Numbered from the stretch's first letter, positions 52,128-61,766 are shown. The stretch is 64,000 bases of DNA from Oscillospiraceae bacterium (GCA_015066105.1 SVOY01000008.1:47794-111793), one strand, 5' to 3'. Numbers and translations: made by a program. Notes: generated from the sequence alone by a model not told the origin.

Positions 52128-53738
52128 ATGCGATTAGAAAAAATACGAATACAAAAATATCGCTCTATCGATGACATGCTTATCGTATTACCGGAAAACA
52201 AGCCACTTATTTTATTTGGTCCCAATAATGCTGGAAAGTCAAATATTTTGTCTGCAATAGATCGTCTGCTGGGAGAACGCTATCCAACTTATATTGAAAT
52301 GTTGGAAAGTGATTTCTATATGAGAAATAAAACTGTGCATCCTACATCTACTATTGCAGCTCGTTTTTCAGATGTTTATTACCGTGACCGCTACGATAAC
52401 ACATATAATGAAATTGCAGTTACGTATGGTTTTGGTGGTAATGCGACAGAAAACATACTACACGATGGATCTGGAAAAAAACTTTTCATTTCTAACGAAG
52501 ATAGAGCCGCTTGTCAGTCTTTTCTCATTGATGCAGAAAGAAACATTCAAAGTGCATTTAATTATGGAAGCAAATATTCATTGTTAAGTAAGTTCTCACA
52601 TCAAATACATAAAGCACTAAATGCCGAACACAAAGAAGAACTTTCAGAAGCATTTAATCAAATTAAATCTTCTTTTGAAAAAACTGCTGAATTTTCAGGT
52701 TTCTTTAATAAATTCTCAGATGCACTTAAAGGTGCTGTAAAAGGATTTGTCCATTCTTTGGCTGTTGATTTTTCCGCATACGACCCAAACAATTACGCGA
52801 AATCTCTTCGTATTTATGCCAAGGAAGGCGACAGTGTTCGAAGTTTTGAAGAGTTTGGAACCGGTGAACAGCAAGTTCTTTTGATGGCTTTTGTAAAAGC
52901 ATATATGGAGATATTCACTTCGGAAAACTTTGTGCTAATCATCGAAGAACCAGAAGCTCATCTTCATCCATTAGCACAAAAATGGCTTAAAGAATATATC
53001 GTTGATATGTGTTCCAATGGCATACAGGTAGTTATTTCTACTCATTCGACCGACTTTATTGATGCTGAGTATTTAGAAGGTTTAGTTCGAGTCTATAAAG
53101 AAGGCGGAACAACCAAAGCGATACAATTATCAAAGAAAGACCTTTATGACTTTTGTGTTGCTTCTGGTGTCCCAAAAGAAAAGACTTCCCCTGAAAGTAT
53201 CACCGATTTTTATGCAACTAAATTATTTCCAGACCAATTAAAAGGAATGTTTGCTGAAACTATAATTTTGGTTGAAGGAGAAACTGAGTTTTTCACAATC
53301 CCTACATTTCTTAAACGTATTGGATTTTCGATGGCAGAGCATGGGGTTGAAATAATCAATTGCCGTGGAAAGAAATCAATCCCCTTGTTTTGGAGATTAT
53401 TTAGAGCTTACGGTTATAACTGTTACTTTATTTTCGATGGCGATGCTAAAACGGATGAAAATAACTTGATTTTTAATGGCGTTATTGATTCTACTCAATG
53501 GGAAATTGAAGCAGATAAATGCGTTGTGAAGTCAAATTATGCCTATTTCGGTGTTGATTTTGAAAAACATCTTCGGGCAGTTATGACAGGATATTCTGAA
53601 ATGGAAAAGGAAGTTTCCGAACAATATCACATTTCGTCAAAGCCAGGAAAAGCCAAAGCCATAGCACAGCACTGCGAAGAAATCCCCCAGTTTATCATAG
53701 ATATAAAAGATGAATTAGAAGAAACAATAGAAATCTAG
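52128..53738 (+). CDS. OLD-family ATPase-TOPRIM nuclease
   Basis: The 536 residues have Walker A GPNNAGKS (31-38), an ABC-type signature near 'FEEFGTGEQQVLLMAF', Walker B 'FVLIIEEPEAHLHP' and the C-terminal TOPRIM motif 'IILVEGETEFFTIP' (about 380). OLD/Gabija-type proteins are endonucleases of phage defence. AAAGGAGG lies upstream. As the last gene of the R-M operon it may degrade cleaved DNA or act as a backup effector. Confidence 0.92.
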   Translation: MRLEKIRIQKYRSIDDMLIVLPENKPLILFGPNNAGKSNILSAIDRLLGERYPTYIEMLESDFYMRNKTVHPTSTIAARFSDVYYRDRYDNTYNEIAVTYGFGGNATENILHDGSGKKLFISNEDRAACQSFLIDAERNIQSAFNYGSKYSLLSKFSHQIHKALNAEHKEELSEAFNQIKSSFEKTAEFSGFFNKFSDALKGAVKGFVHSLAVDFSAYDPNNYAKSLRIYAKEGDSVRSFEEFGTGEQQVLLMAFVKAYMEIFTSENFVLIIEEPEAHLHPLAQKWLKEYIVDMCSNGIQVVISTHSTDFIDAEYLEGLVRVYKEGGTTKAIQLSKKDLYDFCVASGVPKEKTSPESITDFYATKLFPDQLKGMFAETIILVEGETEFFTIPTFLKRIGFSMAEHGVEIINCRGKKSIPLFWRLFRAYGYNCYFIFDGDAKTDENNLIFNGVIDSTQWEIEADKCVVKSNYAYFGVDFEKHLRAVMTGYSEMEKEVSEQYHISSKPGKAKAIAQHCEEIPQFIIDIKDELEETIEI

Positions 53739-53769
53739 GCCAATAAATCCTATATATTATATTAAATAA

Positions 53770-53812
53770 AATCTCGGCTAAAATCGTACTGAATCGTATT
53801 TTAGCCGAGATT
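53770..53812. terminator. Bidirectional terminator between the R-M operon and the right-end genes
   Basis: A 15-bp perfect stem (53770-53784 with 53798-53812) with loop of 13 lies between two convergent transcripts. Ts follow on both strands. Confidence 0.9.
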
Positions 53813-53817
53813 CTCTC

Positions 53818-53973
53818 TTATTCAGTTTCGTTTGTGATTTTTTGACCTTCTTCTGTTTTTAGCCACTCTTCATACTCGTGTTGACCTTCTTCGCTTTGGA
53901 AGAAAGCAATCATATCAGGCATAATGGCTCGAGCAAAAGATTTTAAAGCTTCCTCAGGTATTGTGCAACTCAT
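53818..53973 (-). CDS. Small right-end element protein (51 residues)
   Basis: It is preceded by AAGGAG, 11 bases before the ATG at 53973, and that start overlaps the stop of the TnpV-type gene as ATGA. The product begins MSCTIPEEALKSFARAIM and goes on to 'AFFQSEEGQHEYEEWLKTEEG', the pattern of a short protein common beside TnpV in clostridial elements. Coupled translation makes it a real gene. The function is unknown. Confidence 0.75.
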   Translation of the reverse strand: MSCTIPEEALKSFARAIMPDMIAFFQSEEGQHEYEEWLKTEEGQKITNETE

Positions 53974-54347
53974 ACGTAAATCAACTCCTTATAAATAATC
54001 TCATTGATTCTATCACGTATGTTATTCATCCTACAAACCCACTCCAACTGATTATTAGATTTAAGTTGTTCGGTAATGCCTTCAGCGGATTTGAACTGTG
54101 AGATAAGTGTATAAAACATTTCTTCCGCTTGCTTGTTGATATCGGCAAGGTAGCGGTTAAGTTTGCAATCTAAAACGAGTGCCGTATAAAATCCTTTGCG
54201 ATGGTGTTTGATATATTCCAAGTGCCGTTGACCCCACACACCAATTTCAACTTGTTCTTCATCTGGAAGTTTTAAGCAAGGGATATAATAATCACCTTGA
54301 AGTTCATACCATAAGCCGTTGCTTTCATCATAAATATACTTTTTCAT
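53970..54347 (-). CDS. TnpV-family transposon-encoded protein
   Basis: The start ATG at 54347 has AGGAGG seven bases upstream. About 125 residues match the TnpV pattern: 'LWYELQGDYYIPCLKLPDEEQVEIGVWGQRHLEYIKHH', then 'LNRYLADINKQAEEMFYTLI' and 'LEWVCRMNNIRDRINEIIY'. TnpV accompanies TnpX-type recombinases on clostridial elements such as Tn4451, which supports assignment of the right edge. The role is unknown. Confidence 0.88.
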   Translation of the reverse strand: MKKYIYDESNGLWYELQGDYYIPCLKLPDEEQVEIGVWGQRHLEYIKHHRKGFYTALVLDCKLNRYLADINKQAEEMFYTLISQFKSAEGITEQLKSNNQLEWVCRMNNIRDRINEIIYKELIYV

Positions 54348-54349
54348 AA

Positions 54350-54535
54350 TCAAACCTCCTGATAAATCACTTTGAGTTTCTTTTGTTTTGAGCGGATAAT
54401 CTTTAGCAGAACTTCATCCAAAACATCAGTGCATTTACCATCTTCAATGAGAGAGTTGCGCATTTCATTCATACAGTTTACAACTACTCGACGTTCAAAA
54501 TCATCCAATGCAATACAATATTTCTTTTCTCTCAT
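54350..54535 (-). CDS. Small conserved element protein
   Basis: The 61-residue protein has 'YCIALDDFERRVVVNCMNEMRNSLIEDGKCTDVLDEVLLKIIRSKQKK'. This type occurs beside TnpV genes in other elements, from memory of pattern. It is adjacent to TnpV and co-oriented. The function is unknown. Confidence 0.75.
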   Translation of the reverse strand: MREKKYCIALDDFERRVVVNCMNEMRNSLIEDGKCTDVLDEVLLKIIRSKQKKLKVIYQEV

Positions 54536-54540
54536 AGTGC

Positions 54541-54840
54541 TTACTCCTTTAACAAATCTTTAAACGGAGCCTCATCATTTACAAATGTGTCGTATGTAAA
54601 TTGTGCACCTAAGCGGAAACCCATAATGAAGCTATCAAGATTTGATTCTCCGTTCACCACGCCCCAAGCGTTGCAAAAATCTAAGAACTTCTTTTTGCTT
54701 TCTCCTGAAAGGTTTTCCGTTAAAAAGTCCTCGTTGAGCATTAATACTTCCATTTGCTTTTGGACTGTTTTATTCTCTTTGGTGCTCCGTGCCTGTGGAT
54801 CAATGTTGCCATAATAAAATTCTTCTATAAATTTGAACAT
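54541..54840 (-). CDS. DUF6809-like element protein
   Basis: From the ATG at 54840 (AAGGAG upstream) the protein is about 99 residues. 'MFKFIEEFYYGNIDPQARSTKENKTVQKQMEVLMLNEDFL' is the typical start of this element-associated family. The remainder is helical ('KKKFLDFCNAWGVVNGESNLDSFIMGFRLGAQF'). It is the promoter-proximal gene of the right-end set. Confidence 0.78.
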   Translation of the reverse strand: MFKFIEEFYYGNIDPQARSTKENKTVQKQMEVLMLNEDFLTENLSGESKKKFLDFCNAWGVVNGESNLDSFIMGFRLGAQFTYDTFVNDEAPFKDLLKE

Positions 54841-55011
54841 CAGTATTTTCTCCTTCTTTTTGTATATACAACGCATCTTGTATATACATTTTAATTTATT
54901 GTTTTAGAAAACACCAATGTGCCGATTTGATACGGTAGAAATATATGTGTGATTGTCGGTTTTATTTAGCCTGATTTCTCGAATCCGTTAAGAACAACCG
55001 TACCAGTCGAA

Positions 55012-55043
55012 AGAGACTATTCGAGAGAGTAGTCTCTTTTTTG
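55012..55043 (+). terminator. Terminator at the right element junction
   Basis: AGAGACTA (55012-55019) and TAGTCTCT (55030-55037) pair perfectly and are followed by further Ts. It mirrors the one at 16983-17003. Confidence 0.8.
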
Positions 55044-55045
55044 TT
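55034..55045 (+). repeat. Candidate right att core
   Basis: CTCTTTTTTGTT repeats the sequence at 17000-17011. It is inside a terminator U-tract just ahead of the alaS promoter. Confidence 0.45.
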
Positions 55046-55058
55046 TAATTTTTTGCTA

Positions 55059-55087
55059 TTGACACTTATTTTAAAATATTGTAGAAT
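55059..55087 (+). promoter_or_regulatory. Promoter of alaS
   Basis: TTGACA (55059-55064), a 17-base spacer and TAGAAT (55082-55087). Confidence 0.85.
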
Positions 55088-55089
55088 AT

Positions 55090-55322
55090 AAAAGTAATAT
55101 ATTTAAAAGCAATGATAAAAGATGCACTTTCTTCAGCTTTTTCAGAGAGCGGTGCCCTCGGCTGAAAGCACCGTAAAGAAGGGGATTGCTGCTGCTGCTT
55201 TTTGAGCTGTGCCCGAAAGGGTTGCCGTAAGCCTGCGTTAAAGGCATAAGAGTGGCACTTTTGTGCAATTCGGGTGGTACCGCGAGAATTCTCGTCCTGA
55301 TTATTGGGACGGGCTTTTTTTA
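55090..55322 (+). promoter_or_regulatory. T-box riboswitch of alaS
   Basis: The leader has the T-box sequence AATTCGGGTGGTACCGCG (55267-55284) followed by a 7-bp terminator stem (55291-55297 with 55307-55313) and a T-run. The T-box pairs with the uncharged tRNA acceptor end and stabilises an antiterminator, so it senses uncharged tRNA-Ala. Several GCT codons (55187-55200 area) lie in the stem I part, but I cannot fix the specifier. Confidence 0.92.
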
Positions 55323-55363
55323 TTTTAATTCAAAATTATTATTCTGAAAGGAATGTGAAAACT

Positions 55364-57997
55364 ATGCAGTGGATGGGTCTTAATGAAATCAGAGAGAAAT
55401 ATCTCTCATTCTTTGAAAGTAAGGGACACCTTCGTCTTCCCAGCTTTTCTCTTGTACCTCAGGGCGATAAGAGTATTCTTCTTATCAATGCGGGTATGAC
55501 ACCGATGAAAAAATACTTTACGGGTGAGGTAACTCCTCCCCGCAACAGAGTTACAACCTGCCAGAAGTGTATCCGTACACCCGACATCGAGAATGTTGGT
55601 AAAACCGCACGTCACGGCACATATTTTGAAATGCTCGGCAACTTCTCCTTCGGTGATTATTTTAAAAGAGAGGCAACCGCCTGGGCTTGGGAATTCTTTA
55701 CCAAGGTGCTTGAAATTCCCGAAGAGCTTCTTTACGTCAGCGTATATCTTGAGGATGACGAGGCCTTTGATATCTGGACAAAGGAGGTTGGCGTTGACCC
55801 CTCACATATGGTACGCTTCGGCAAGGAGGATAATTTCTGGGAGCACGGTGCAGGTCCCTGCGGTCCTTGCTCTGAGATTTATTTCGACAGAGGCCCCTCC
55901 AAGGGCTGCGGCAGCCCCGACTGTAAGGTAGGCTGTGACTGTGACCGCTTTATTGAGGTGTGGAACCTTGTGTTCACACAGTTTGAAAACGACGGCAACA
56001 ATAACTACACCCGTCTTGCTCACCCCAACATTGATACGGGTATGGGCCTTGAAAGACTTGCCTGTGTTATGCAGGACGTTGATAACCTTTTTGAGGTTGA
56101 CACGGTGCAGAATATTATGAAGCACATTATAAAAATTGCAGGTATCAATTATCACGATGATGCAAACAAGGATATCTCACTTCGTGTTATTACTGACCAT
56201 ATCAGAAGCACAACCTTTATGGTCAGTGACGGTGTTCTTCCCTCAAACAGCGGCAGAGGCTACGTTTTAAGGCGTCTTCTCCGCCGTGCGGCAAGACACG
56301 GCAGACTTATCGGTATTGACCGCCCCTTCCTCGCAGAGGTTTGCGATACGGTTATAGCCGAAAATGCAAACGCTTATCCCAACCTTGTTGAAAAGAAGGA
56401 CTACATCAAAAAGGTTATTTCAATGGAAGAGGACAGCTTCTATAAAACCATTGACTCGGGCTTAGGTCTTCTCAACGAAATGATTGCAAAATCAGAAAAC
56501 GGTGTGCTTTCGGGTGAGGATGCCTTCAAGCTTCAGGATACCTACGGCTTCCCCATTGACCTTACAAAGGAAATTGCCGAGGAAAACGGTCTTACCGTTG
56601 ACGAGATAAAATTCAGGGAGCTTGTTGAAGAGGCAAGGCTCAAGGCAAAGAGCGCAAAGCGTGATGCCGCTGACTCTGACTGGCGTAATTCCGGCGTTTC
56701 ACTCAAGGACCTTGCTTCAACCGTATTTACCGGCTATACCGAAAACAACACTGCGGCAGAAATTATTGCAATAATTGCCGACGGTGAAAGAAAAGACTTT
56801 ATTGAGGGCGGTGCGGAAGCAACCCTTATTCTTGATAAAACTTCCTTCTATGCCGAAAGCGGCGGACAGGTAGGTGACTGCGGTAAAATCACAGTAGGTG
56901 AAAGCGTATTTGATGTTGTAAAAACCACAAAGGATGCTGACGGAGTAGTGCTTCATCACGGTACACTCAACGGCGACGGCGTTAAGGTTGGTGATTCGGC
57001 AGTTACCTCTTACTGTGAAGCTGCCCGTCAGGCAACCGTAAGGAATCACACATCGGCTCATCTTCTTCAGGCCGCCTTGCGTGAGGTGCTCGGCTCACAC
57101 GTTGAGCAGGCAGGTCAGCTTGTTGATAAGGACGTATGCCGCTTTGACTTTGTTCACTTTGCCGCTATGACAGCTGAAGAAATTGCACTTGTTGAAGAAA
57201 AGGTTAACGACATTATCCTTTCTGCCATTGATGTTGACGTGAGAGAAATGCCTATTGAGCAGGCGAAGGCAATGGGTGCTATGGCTCTCTTCGGTGAAAA
57301 GTACGGCGACGTTGTAAGGGTTGTAAAGGTCGGCGATTTTTCAACCGAGCTTTGCGGCGGTACACATGCTGAAAACACGGGCAAAATCGGCCTTTTCAAG
57401 GTGGTTTCCGAGTCCTCGGTTGCAGCAGGTGTAAGACGTATTGAGGCCGTTACGGGCAAAAATGTGATGAAATACATTGATTCAAAGCTCAGACTTATCG
57501 GTGATACTGCAGCTGCAATCAAGGTTGCAAACGTAAACGACCTTGCAGTTAAGGCAAACAGCCTTATGGCTGACCTTAAGGCAAAGGATAAGGAAATTGA
57601 AAAGCTTTCGGGTGTGCTTGCAAACATCAAAACCGAATCAATGCTTTCGGGTGCCGTCAGGGTGGGCGATGTAATGCTTGTTACCGCTTTCCTTGAGGAT
57701 ACAACTCCCGATGAGCTTCGTAATATGTGCGACCTTGTAAAGAGCAAGGGTGAAAACTATGTTGGCGTTATCGGCGGTGTGCAGAAGGCAAAGGGTACCG
57801 GTAACATCTGTACCTGTTGCGGTAAGGCAGCTGTTGCAAACGGTGCTCACGCAGGTAATCTTGCCCGTGAAATCGCAAAGCTTGCAGGCGGTAACGGTGG
57901 CGGTAAGCCTGACAGCGCTATGGCAGGCGCAAAGGATGTAAATGCACTTCCCGAGGCTATTAAAAAGGCAGAAGAAATACTTTCACAGATGCTTTGA
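55364..57997 (+). CDS. alaS: Alanyl-tRNA synthetase
   Basis: From the ATG at 55364 (AAAGGAA upstream) the protein is about 877 residues, the normal length. Motifs are 'MQWMGLNEIREKYLSFFESKGHLRLPSFSLVP', the catalytic 'NAGMTPMKKYFTGEVTPP', the editing-domain zinc ligands 'HTSAHLLQAALREVLGSHVEQAG' and 'ELCGGTHAENTGKIG', and the C-Ala end 'VANGAHAGNLAREIAKLAGGNGGGKPDSAMAGAKD'. It charges tRNA-Ala. It is T-box-controlled by the leader just upstream. Confidence 0.97.
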   Translation: MQWMGLNEIREKYLSFFESKGHLRLPSFSLVPQGDKSILLINAGMTPMKKYFTGEVTPPRNRVTTCQKCIRTPDIENVGKTARHGTYFEMLGNFSFGDYFKREATAWAWEFFTKVLEIPEELLYVSVYLEDDEAFDIWTKEVGVDPSHMVRFGKEDNFWEHGAGPCGPCSEIYFDRGPSKGCGSPDCKVGCDCDRFIEVWNLVFTQFENDGNNNYTRLAHPNIDTGMGLERLACVMQDVDNLFEVDTVQNIMKHIIKIAGINYHDDANKDISLRVITDHIRSTTFMVSDGVLPSNSGRGYVLRRLLRRAARHGRLIGIDRPFLAEVCDTVIAENANAYPNLVEKKDYIKKVISMEEDSFYKTIDSGLGLLNEMIAKSENGVLSGEDAFKLQDTYGFPIDLTKEIAEENGLTVDEIKFRELVEEARLKAKSAKRDAADSDWRNSGVSLKDLASTVFTGYTENNTAAEIIAIIADGERKDFIEGGAEATLILDKTSFYAESGGQVGDCGKITVGESVFDVVKTTKDADGVVLHHGTLNGDGVKVGDSAVTSYCEAARQATVRNHTSAHLLQAALREVLGSHVEQAGQLVDKDVCRFDFVHFAAMTAEEIALVEEKVNDIILSAIDVDVREMPIEQAKAMGAMALFGEKYGDVVRVVKVGDFSTELCGGTHAENTGKIGLFKVVSESSVAAGVRRIEAVTGKNVMKYIDSKLRLIGDTAAAIKVANVNDLAVKANSLMADLKAKDKEIEKLSGVLANIKTESMLSGAVRVGDVMLVTAFLEDTTPDELRNMCDLVKSKGENYVGVIGGVQKAKGTGNICTCCGKAAVANGAHAGNLAREIAKLAGGNGGGKPDSAMAGAKDVNALPEAIKKAEEILSQML

Positions 57998-58014
57998 TGA
58001 AAGGTTGATAAGAA

Positions 58015-58875
58015 ATGAAAAAACTTTCAGCAGTATTTGCAACAGTTTTGTTGTTGGCATTTTTTTCCGTTTGTTCTGTAGCTTCAGCTTATGATTATTC
58101 TATTGCCGAGGCAGAATTTGACATCCCTGAGGATTTTGCAGTGCTTTATGGCGAGGAAGATATGCCTGAAACGGAAAAGTTTAGGTTCATTGCCCTGAAT
58201 AACAGTGTTAAGCTTTCATGCTACCATCTGGATAATACCGATGAATTTTCATTTGCATTTATGAATCTTGCCGATGCGGTTGATTATTATATTGAAAATA
58301 TCTCCGCTGTTGATGCGGATGATTACACATTTGAATCTGCGCAGACCTATAATGCTGATGGCTTGAACGATGGTATTATGTTTGAAGGTTTAATAGAAGA
58401 ATCGGATGAAAATTTTCCTGTTTTTGTTTATGCTTTTTCAACAACGGACAATATATACGGTTTTGAATTTACGGTTTATGATTCTTCGGGCATTGAATAT
58501 GTGAATGAAGTCGTTAATTCTCTTTATATCACCGATTATGCAACATATATCGGTGATGAAGAGTATGAGGGCAATGATGGTTTCTTTGAGTTGTTTTCAT
58601 TGATTGCTTTTTTGGTTGTAGGTATTGCAAGCACTCTGCTGAAATCAAAAATGAATAACACGAAGAAAGAAAAAACAGCAGCGAAACCTTCCGTTAAAAT
58701 TCAGAATGCGCAGGAAAAGCAGCCTACGGAAAAAATTCAGCTTAAAAAATTCGAGCTCAACGGCAAGGATATCAATATTTTCAACGAGAGGTTTATCGTT
58801 GGAAAAACTGATGATAACTTTGCAAAAAACGAGCTTGAGAGAGAAAGAAAAGATAGAGAAAAAATGTTTAAATAA
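58015..58875 (+). CDS. Secreted, membrane-anchored hypothetical protein
   Basis: The 286 residues have a signal peptide (MKKLSAVFATVLLLAFFSVCSVASA). An extracytoplasmic part of about 165 residues follows, with 'DYSIAEAEFDIPEDFAVLYGEEDMPETEKF'. One transmembrane helix (FELFSLIAFLVVGIASTLL, near 190) precedes a basic cytoplasmic tail rich in Lys and Glu. It lies 17 bases after alaS and 13 before the HIT gene. The function is unknown. Confidence 0.78.
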   Translation: MKKLSAVFATVLLLAFFSVCSVASAYDYSIAEAEFDIPEDFAVLYGEEDMPETEKFRFIALNNSVKLSCYHLDNTDEFSFAFMNLADAVDYYIENISAVDADDYTFESAQTYNADGLNDGIMFEGLIEESDENFPVFVYAFSTTDNIYGFEFTVYDSSGIEYVNEVVNSLYITDYATYIGDEEYEGNDGFFELFSLIAFLVVGIASTLLKSKMNNTKKEKTAAKPSVKIQNAQEKQPTEKIQLKKFELNGKDINIFNERFIVGKTDDNFAKNELERERKDREKMFK

Positions 58876-58888
58876 AGGAGAATATATT

Positions 58889-59227
58889 ATGGATTGTATT
58901 TTTTGCAAAATTGCAGCAGGGGAAATTCCTTCAAAAAAAGCCTACGAGGATGAAAGTGTTGTAGCATTTTATGACCTTGAGCCTCAGGCTCCCGTTCATA
59001 TTCTTATTATCCCTAAGGCTCATATAGCCTCCTGCGCAGAAATCACCGAGGAAAACAGTGCGGTTGTTTCTCACATTTTTGAGGTTGCCGCAAAGCTCGG
59101 TAAGGAGCTCGGCCTTGATAAGGGCTACAGAATTGTCAACAACTGCGGCGAGGATGGCGGGCAGACCGTTCATCATCTTCACTTCCACTTTATGGGCGGA
59201 AGACGCTTCGGCTGGCCCGCCGGCTGA
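58889..59227 (+). CDS. HIT-family (Hint-like) nucleotide hydrolase
   Basis: The 112 residues have the HIT signature 'HHLHFHFMGGRRFGW' (HxHxH) and N-terminal 'DCIFCKIAAGEIPSKKAYEDESVVAFYDLEPQAPVHILIIPKAH'. Such proteins hydrolyse adenosine phosphoramidates or AMP-lysine. The start ATG at 58889 has AAAGGAG upstream; the frame extends back into the previous gene without a site. A terminator follows. Confidence 0.94.
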   Translation: MDCIFCKIAAGEIPSKKAYEDESVVAFYDLEPQAPVHILIIPKAHIASCAEITEENSAVVSHIFEVAAKLGKELGLDKGYRIVNNCGEDGGQTVHHLHFHFMGGRRFGWPAG

Positions 59228-59239
59228 TAAATAAATTAA

Positions 59240-59275
59240 GGAGCTGTAAAACTACGGTTTTACAGCTCCGGTTTT
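59240..59275 (+). terminator. Terminator after the HIT gene
   Basis: GGAGCTGTAAAAC (59240-59252) pairs with GTTTTACAGCTCC (59257-59269) around a TACG loop and is followed by GGTTTT. Confidence 0.9.
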
Positions 59276-59288
59276 ATGCTTGTATATA

Positions 59289-60053
59289 TCAGTCGTGATA
59301 ATATCTTTTTCTCATTCTGCCAACAACGTCGGGGAGGTCGGTGATGATACCGTCACAGCCGATTTTGAGCAGTCTGTCAATGTTGAAGGGGTCATCAACG
59401 GTCCAGGGGTTTACCATAAGGCCCATATTGTGAGCATCCTCAACAAACTTTTTGTTTACAAAAATGTAGTGGGGATGTACGGCGTCACAGCCGAGTGATT
59501 TTGTAAACTTAAGCTGACGCCAAGCCATCTGCAGAAGGGTAGGACTCTTGGGAGAATAAAGGAAGCCCGTTTTACACTTGCTGTCAATCACCTTTGCTTC
59601 AACAAGCAGCTTCGGGTCAAAGGAGGAGATAAGCAACTTATCAAAAAGGCCGTGCTCCTTTACCGCCTTGATGGTTTCTCTTACTATAGCTGTTTCTGAC
59701 TCTTTAGGGCTCTTGATTTCTATATTCAACACAGAGATATCGGTTGTTTCAACAAAAGAAAGGAACTCGTCAAGAGTGGGGAGTGTAACGCCCTCAAACT
59801 GCTTGCTGAAATATGAACCGAAATCGTAGCGCTTAAGCTCTTCAAGTCTCATATCGGCAATTTTACCTCTGCCGGTTGAGGTTTCGTCAATTGTGTAGTT
59901 GTGGCATATAACAATTTCGCCGTCCTTTGTAATATGCACATCTGTTTCAAATCCGTCACAGCCTAACTCATAAGCCTCTTTAAAAGCGGAAAGAGTATTC
60001 TGAGGTGCGTATTTGTTGGCGCCTCTGTGAGCGATTACAAGACTCTTAGCCAT
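59289..60053 (-). CDS. Glycerophosphodiester phosphodiesterase
   Basis: About 254 residues from the ATG at 60053, which has AGAGG seven bases upstream. 'VIAHRGANKYAPQNTLSAFKEAYELGCDGFETDVHITKDGEIVICHN' contains the HRG/ENT and ExD...H catalytic and metal-binding set of the GDPD family. It hydrolyses glycerophosphodiesters to glycerol-3-phosphate and alcohol. There is no signal peptide, so the enzyme is cytoplasmic. It is convergent with the HIT gene and divergent from the next one. Confidence 0.94.
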   Translation of the reverse strand: MAKSLVIAHRGANKYAPQNTLSAFKEAYELGCDGFETDVHITKDGEIVICHNYTIDETSTGRGKIADMRLEELKRYDFGSYFSKQFEGVTLPTLDEFLSFVETTDISVLNIEIKSPKESETAIVRETIKAVKEHGLFDKLLISSFDPKLLVEAKVIDSKCKTGFLYSPKSPTLLQMAWRQLKFTKSLGCDAVHPHYIFVNKKFVEDAHNMGLMVNPWTVDDPFNIDRLLKIGCDGIITDLPDVVGRMRKRYYHD

Positions 60054-60230
60054 ATTCATACCTCTGTTTCATCATTTTTAAACATTATAGCATTGACTTC
60101 AACAAAAATCAAGGAATAAAGCAAAGTATTATAAATTATAACAGCAAGTTAAATAAATAAAAATATATTGACCTTTTAAGCTGTATTATGTTAAAATAAA
60201 TATAATAATATTCAATTAAAGGAGAAGCTT

Positions 60231-61757
60231 ATGGAAAGAACTACCTTTATCAAAAAACTTATTTTCAGAATTTCCGCATTACTTTTTGCAATGAGCACAA
60301 TCGTGGGCTGGTTTAACATCAAGCCCGATTGCATTATGCTCAAGCTTGATACAATCTGCACCGAGCAGGAAATTACCGGCTGGGGCACCTCTGCCGCCTG
60401 GTGGGCACAGATGGCAGGCAAGAGTGAAAAGGCAGAGGATTACGCAAAGCTCCTTTACTCCGAGGAGGGCCTCGGTCTTAATGTTTACCGCTACAATGTA
60501 GGAGCCGGTGAAAAGGAAAATCCCGACTCGCGCCTTGACAGAAATTCCTGGAGAAGCACGGAGAGCTTTCTCGTCTATAACAGCGAAACGGGCGAATATG
60601 AATACGACTGGAATCAGGATGCCGCCGCACAGAAGATGCTTGATATGTGCCTCTCCTACGGCTGTATAGATACAGTTGTGCTTTTTGCCAACTCGCCCCA
60701 CTATTCTATGTGCGTTTCGGGTCAGGCCTCCGGCGGTCTTACTCCTGCGACAAGCAACCTCAAAAAGGATTGCTACGACGATTTTGCCGAATATATGCTT
60801 GATATTGCGGAATACTTTATCGGTAAGGGTGTTCCCGTTAAGTATATCAGCCCCATCAATGAGCCTCAGTGGGATTGGGGCGGCGACTGGGTAGGCCAGG
60901 AGGGCTGTCACTATGAAATTGACGAGGTGATTGAGGTTGGCAAGGCCTTTGCCGCCGAAATCAAGGAAAGAGGCCTTGATGTTAAGCTTTCACTTGCTGA
61001 AAGCGGCCAGGTAGGCGACCACGCAATGGATTGTATTGATAAGATTTATGAAAATCAGGACATAGTTGACGTTCTCGGCACATATTCATATCATAGCTAC
61101 TGGACAGATAACAACTTTACTCTCAAAAAGGCTTACGGTGAATATATTCACAGAAATTACCGTGATGTTGAGCTTGAAATGAGCGAATGGTGTGAGCTTC
61201 CCTGCGAGCACACAACCGATGATATTGAGGGTGCACTTATTATGGCCCGCACAATCAGCGAGGATGTAACACTTACAGGTGTTAACAGCTGGAGCTCCTG
61301 GGTCGGTGTAAACGAGGATATGACCTATGCTGACAGTATGATAGGTGCAACCTATGACTGCAATGAATATCAGATTGCAAAACGCTATTATGCAATGGCT
61401 CACTTCTCAAAGTTTGTTCCCGCCGGCAGCAATGCGGTTAACTTTGATATCAGCATTGCCGATATTACCGCTGAAAAAGCCTGGTGGACAGAGGAAATTG
61501 ACGGTAAGGAATATCCCGTATATCTCATTGAGAATAATATGAATGTTTCTGCCTTTAAAACTCCCGACGGTGACTACGTTGCCGTAATCGTAAACCAGGG
61601 CGAGGAAAAGGATGTTACCGTCTGTATGCCCTTCTTTGATGTAACTGCATACACAACCGATGCAGAAAGAAACCTTGAGCTTACACACGAAAGCGGCGGA
61701 ATTACAACGGTAAATGTTCCTGCCGACAGTATTACTACTATTGTTTTTACTAAATAA
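60231..61757 (+). CDS. GH30-like secreted or anchored glycoside hydrolase
   Basis: The 508 residues have an N-terminal hydrophobic signal-type segment (FIKKLIFRISALLFAMSTIVGWF). Next comes a TIM-barrel with 'ITGWGTSAAWWAQM', 'SPINEPQWDWGG' (acid/base Glu near 211) and 'ELEMSEWCE' (nucleophile Glu near 319), matching GH30 enzymes of the endo-beta-1,6-galactanase type. The C-terminal beta-sandwich is typical of the family. The natural substrate is not certain. AAGGAGAAG lies before the ATG. Confidence 0.88.
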   Translation: MERTTFIKKLIFRISALLFAMSTIVGWFNIKPDCIMLKLDTICTEQEITGWGTSAAWWAQMAGKSEKAEDYAKLLYSEEGLGLNVYRYNVGAGEKENPDSRLDRNSWRSTESFLVYNSETGEYEYDWNQDAAAQKMLDMCLSYGCIDTVVLFANSPHYSMCVSGQASGGLTPATSNLKKDCYDDFAEYMLDIAEYFIGKGVPVKYISPINEPQWDWGGDWVGQEGCHYEIDEVIEVGKAFAAEIKERGLDVKLSLAESGQVGDHAMDCIDKIYENQDIVDVLGTYSYHSYWTDNNFTLKKAYGEYIHRNYRDVELEMSEWCELPCEHTTDDIEGALIMARTISEDVTLTGVNSWSSWVGVNEDMTYADSMIGATYDCNEYQIAKRYYAMAHFSKFVPAGSNAVNFDISIADITAEKAWWTEEIDGKEYPVYLIENNMNVSAFKTPDGDYVAVIVNQGEEKDVTVCMPFFDVTAYTTDAERNLELTHESGGITTVNVPADSITTIVFTK

Positions 61758-61766
61758 AACGAAAGG

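Noticed and set aside
55187..55200. GCTGCTGCTGCT in the alaS leader as the specifier codon
   Set aside because: Ala codons are present, but stem I could not be folded with enough certainty to say which triplet is the specifier.
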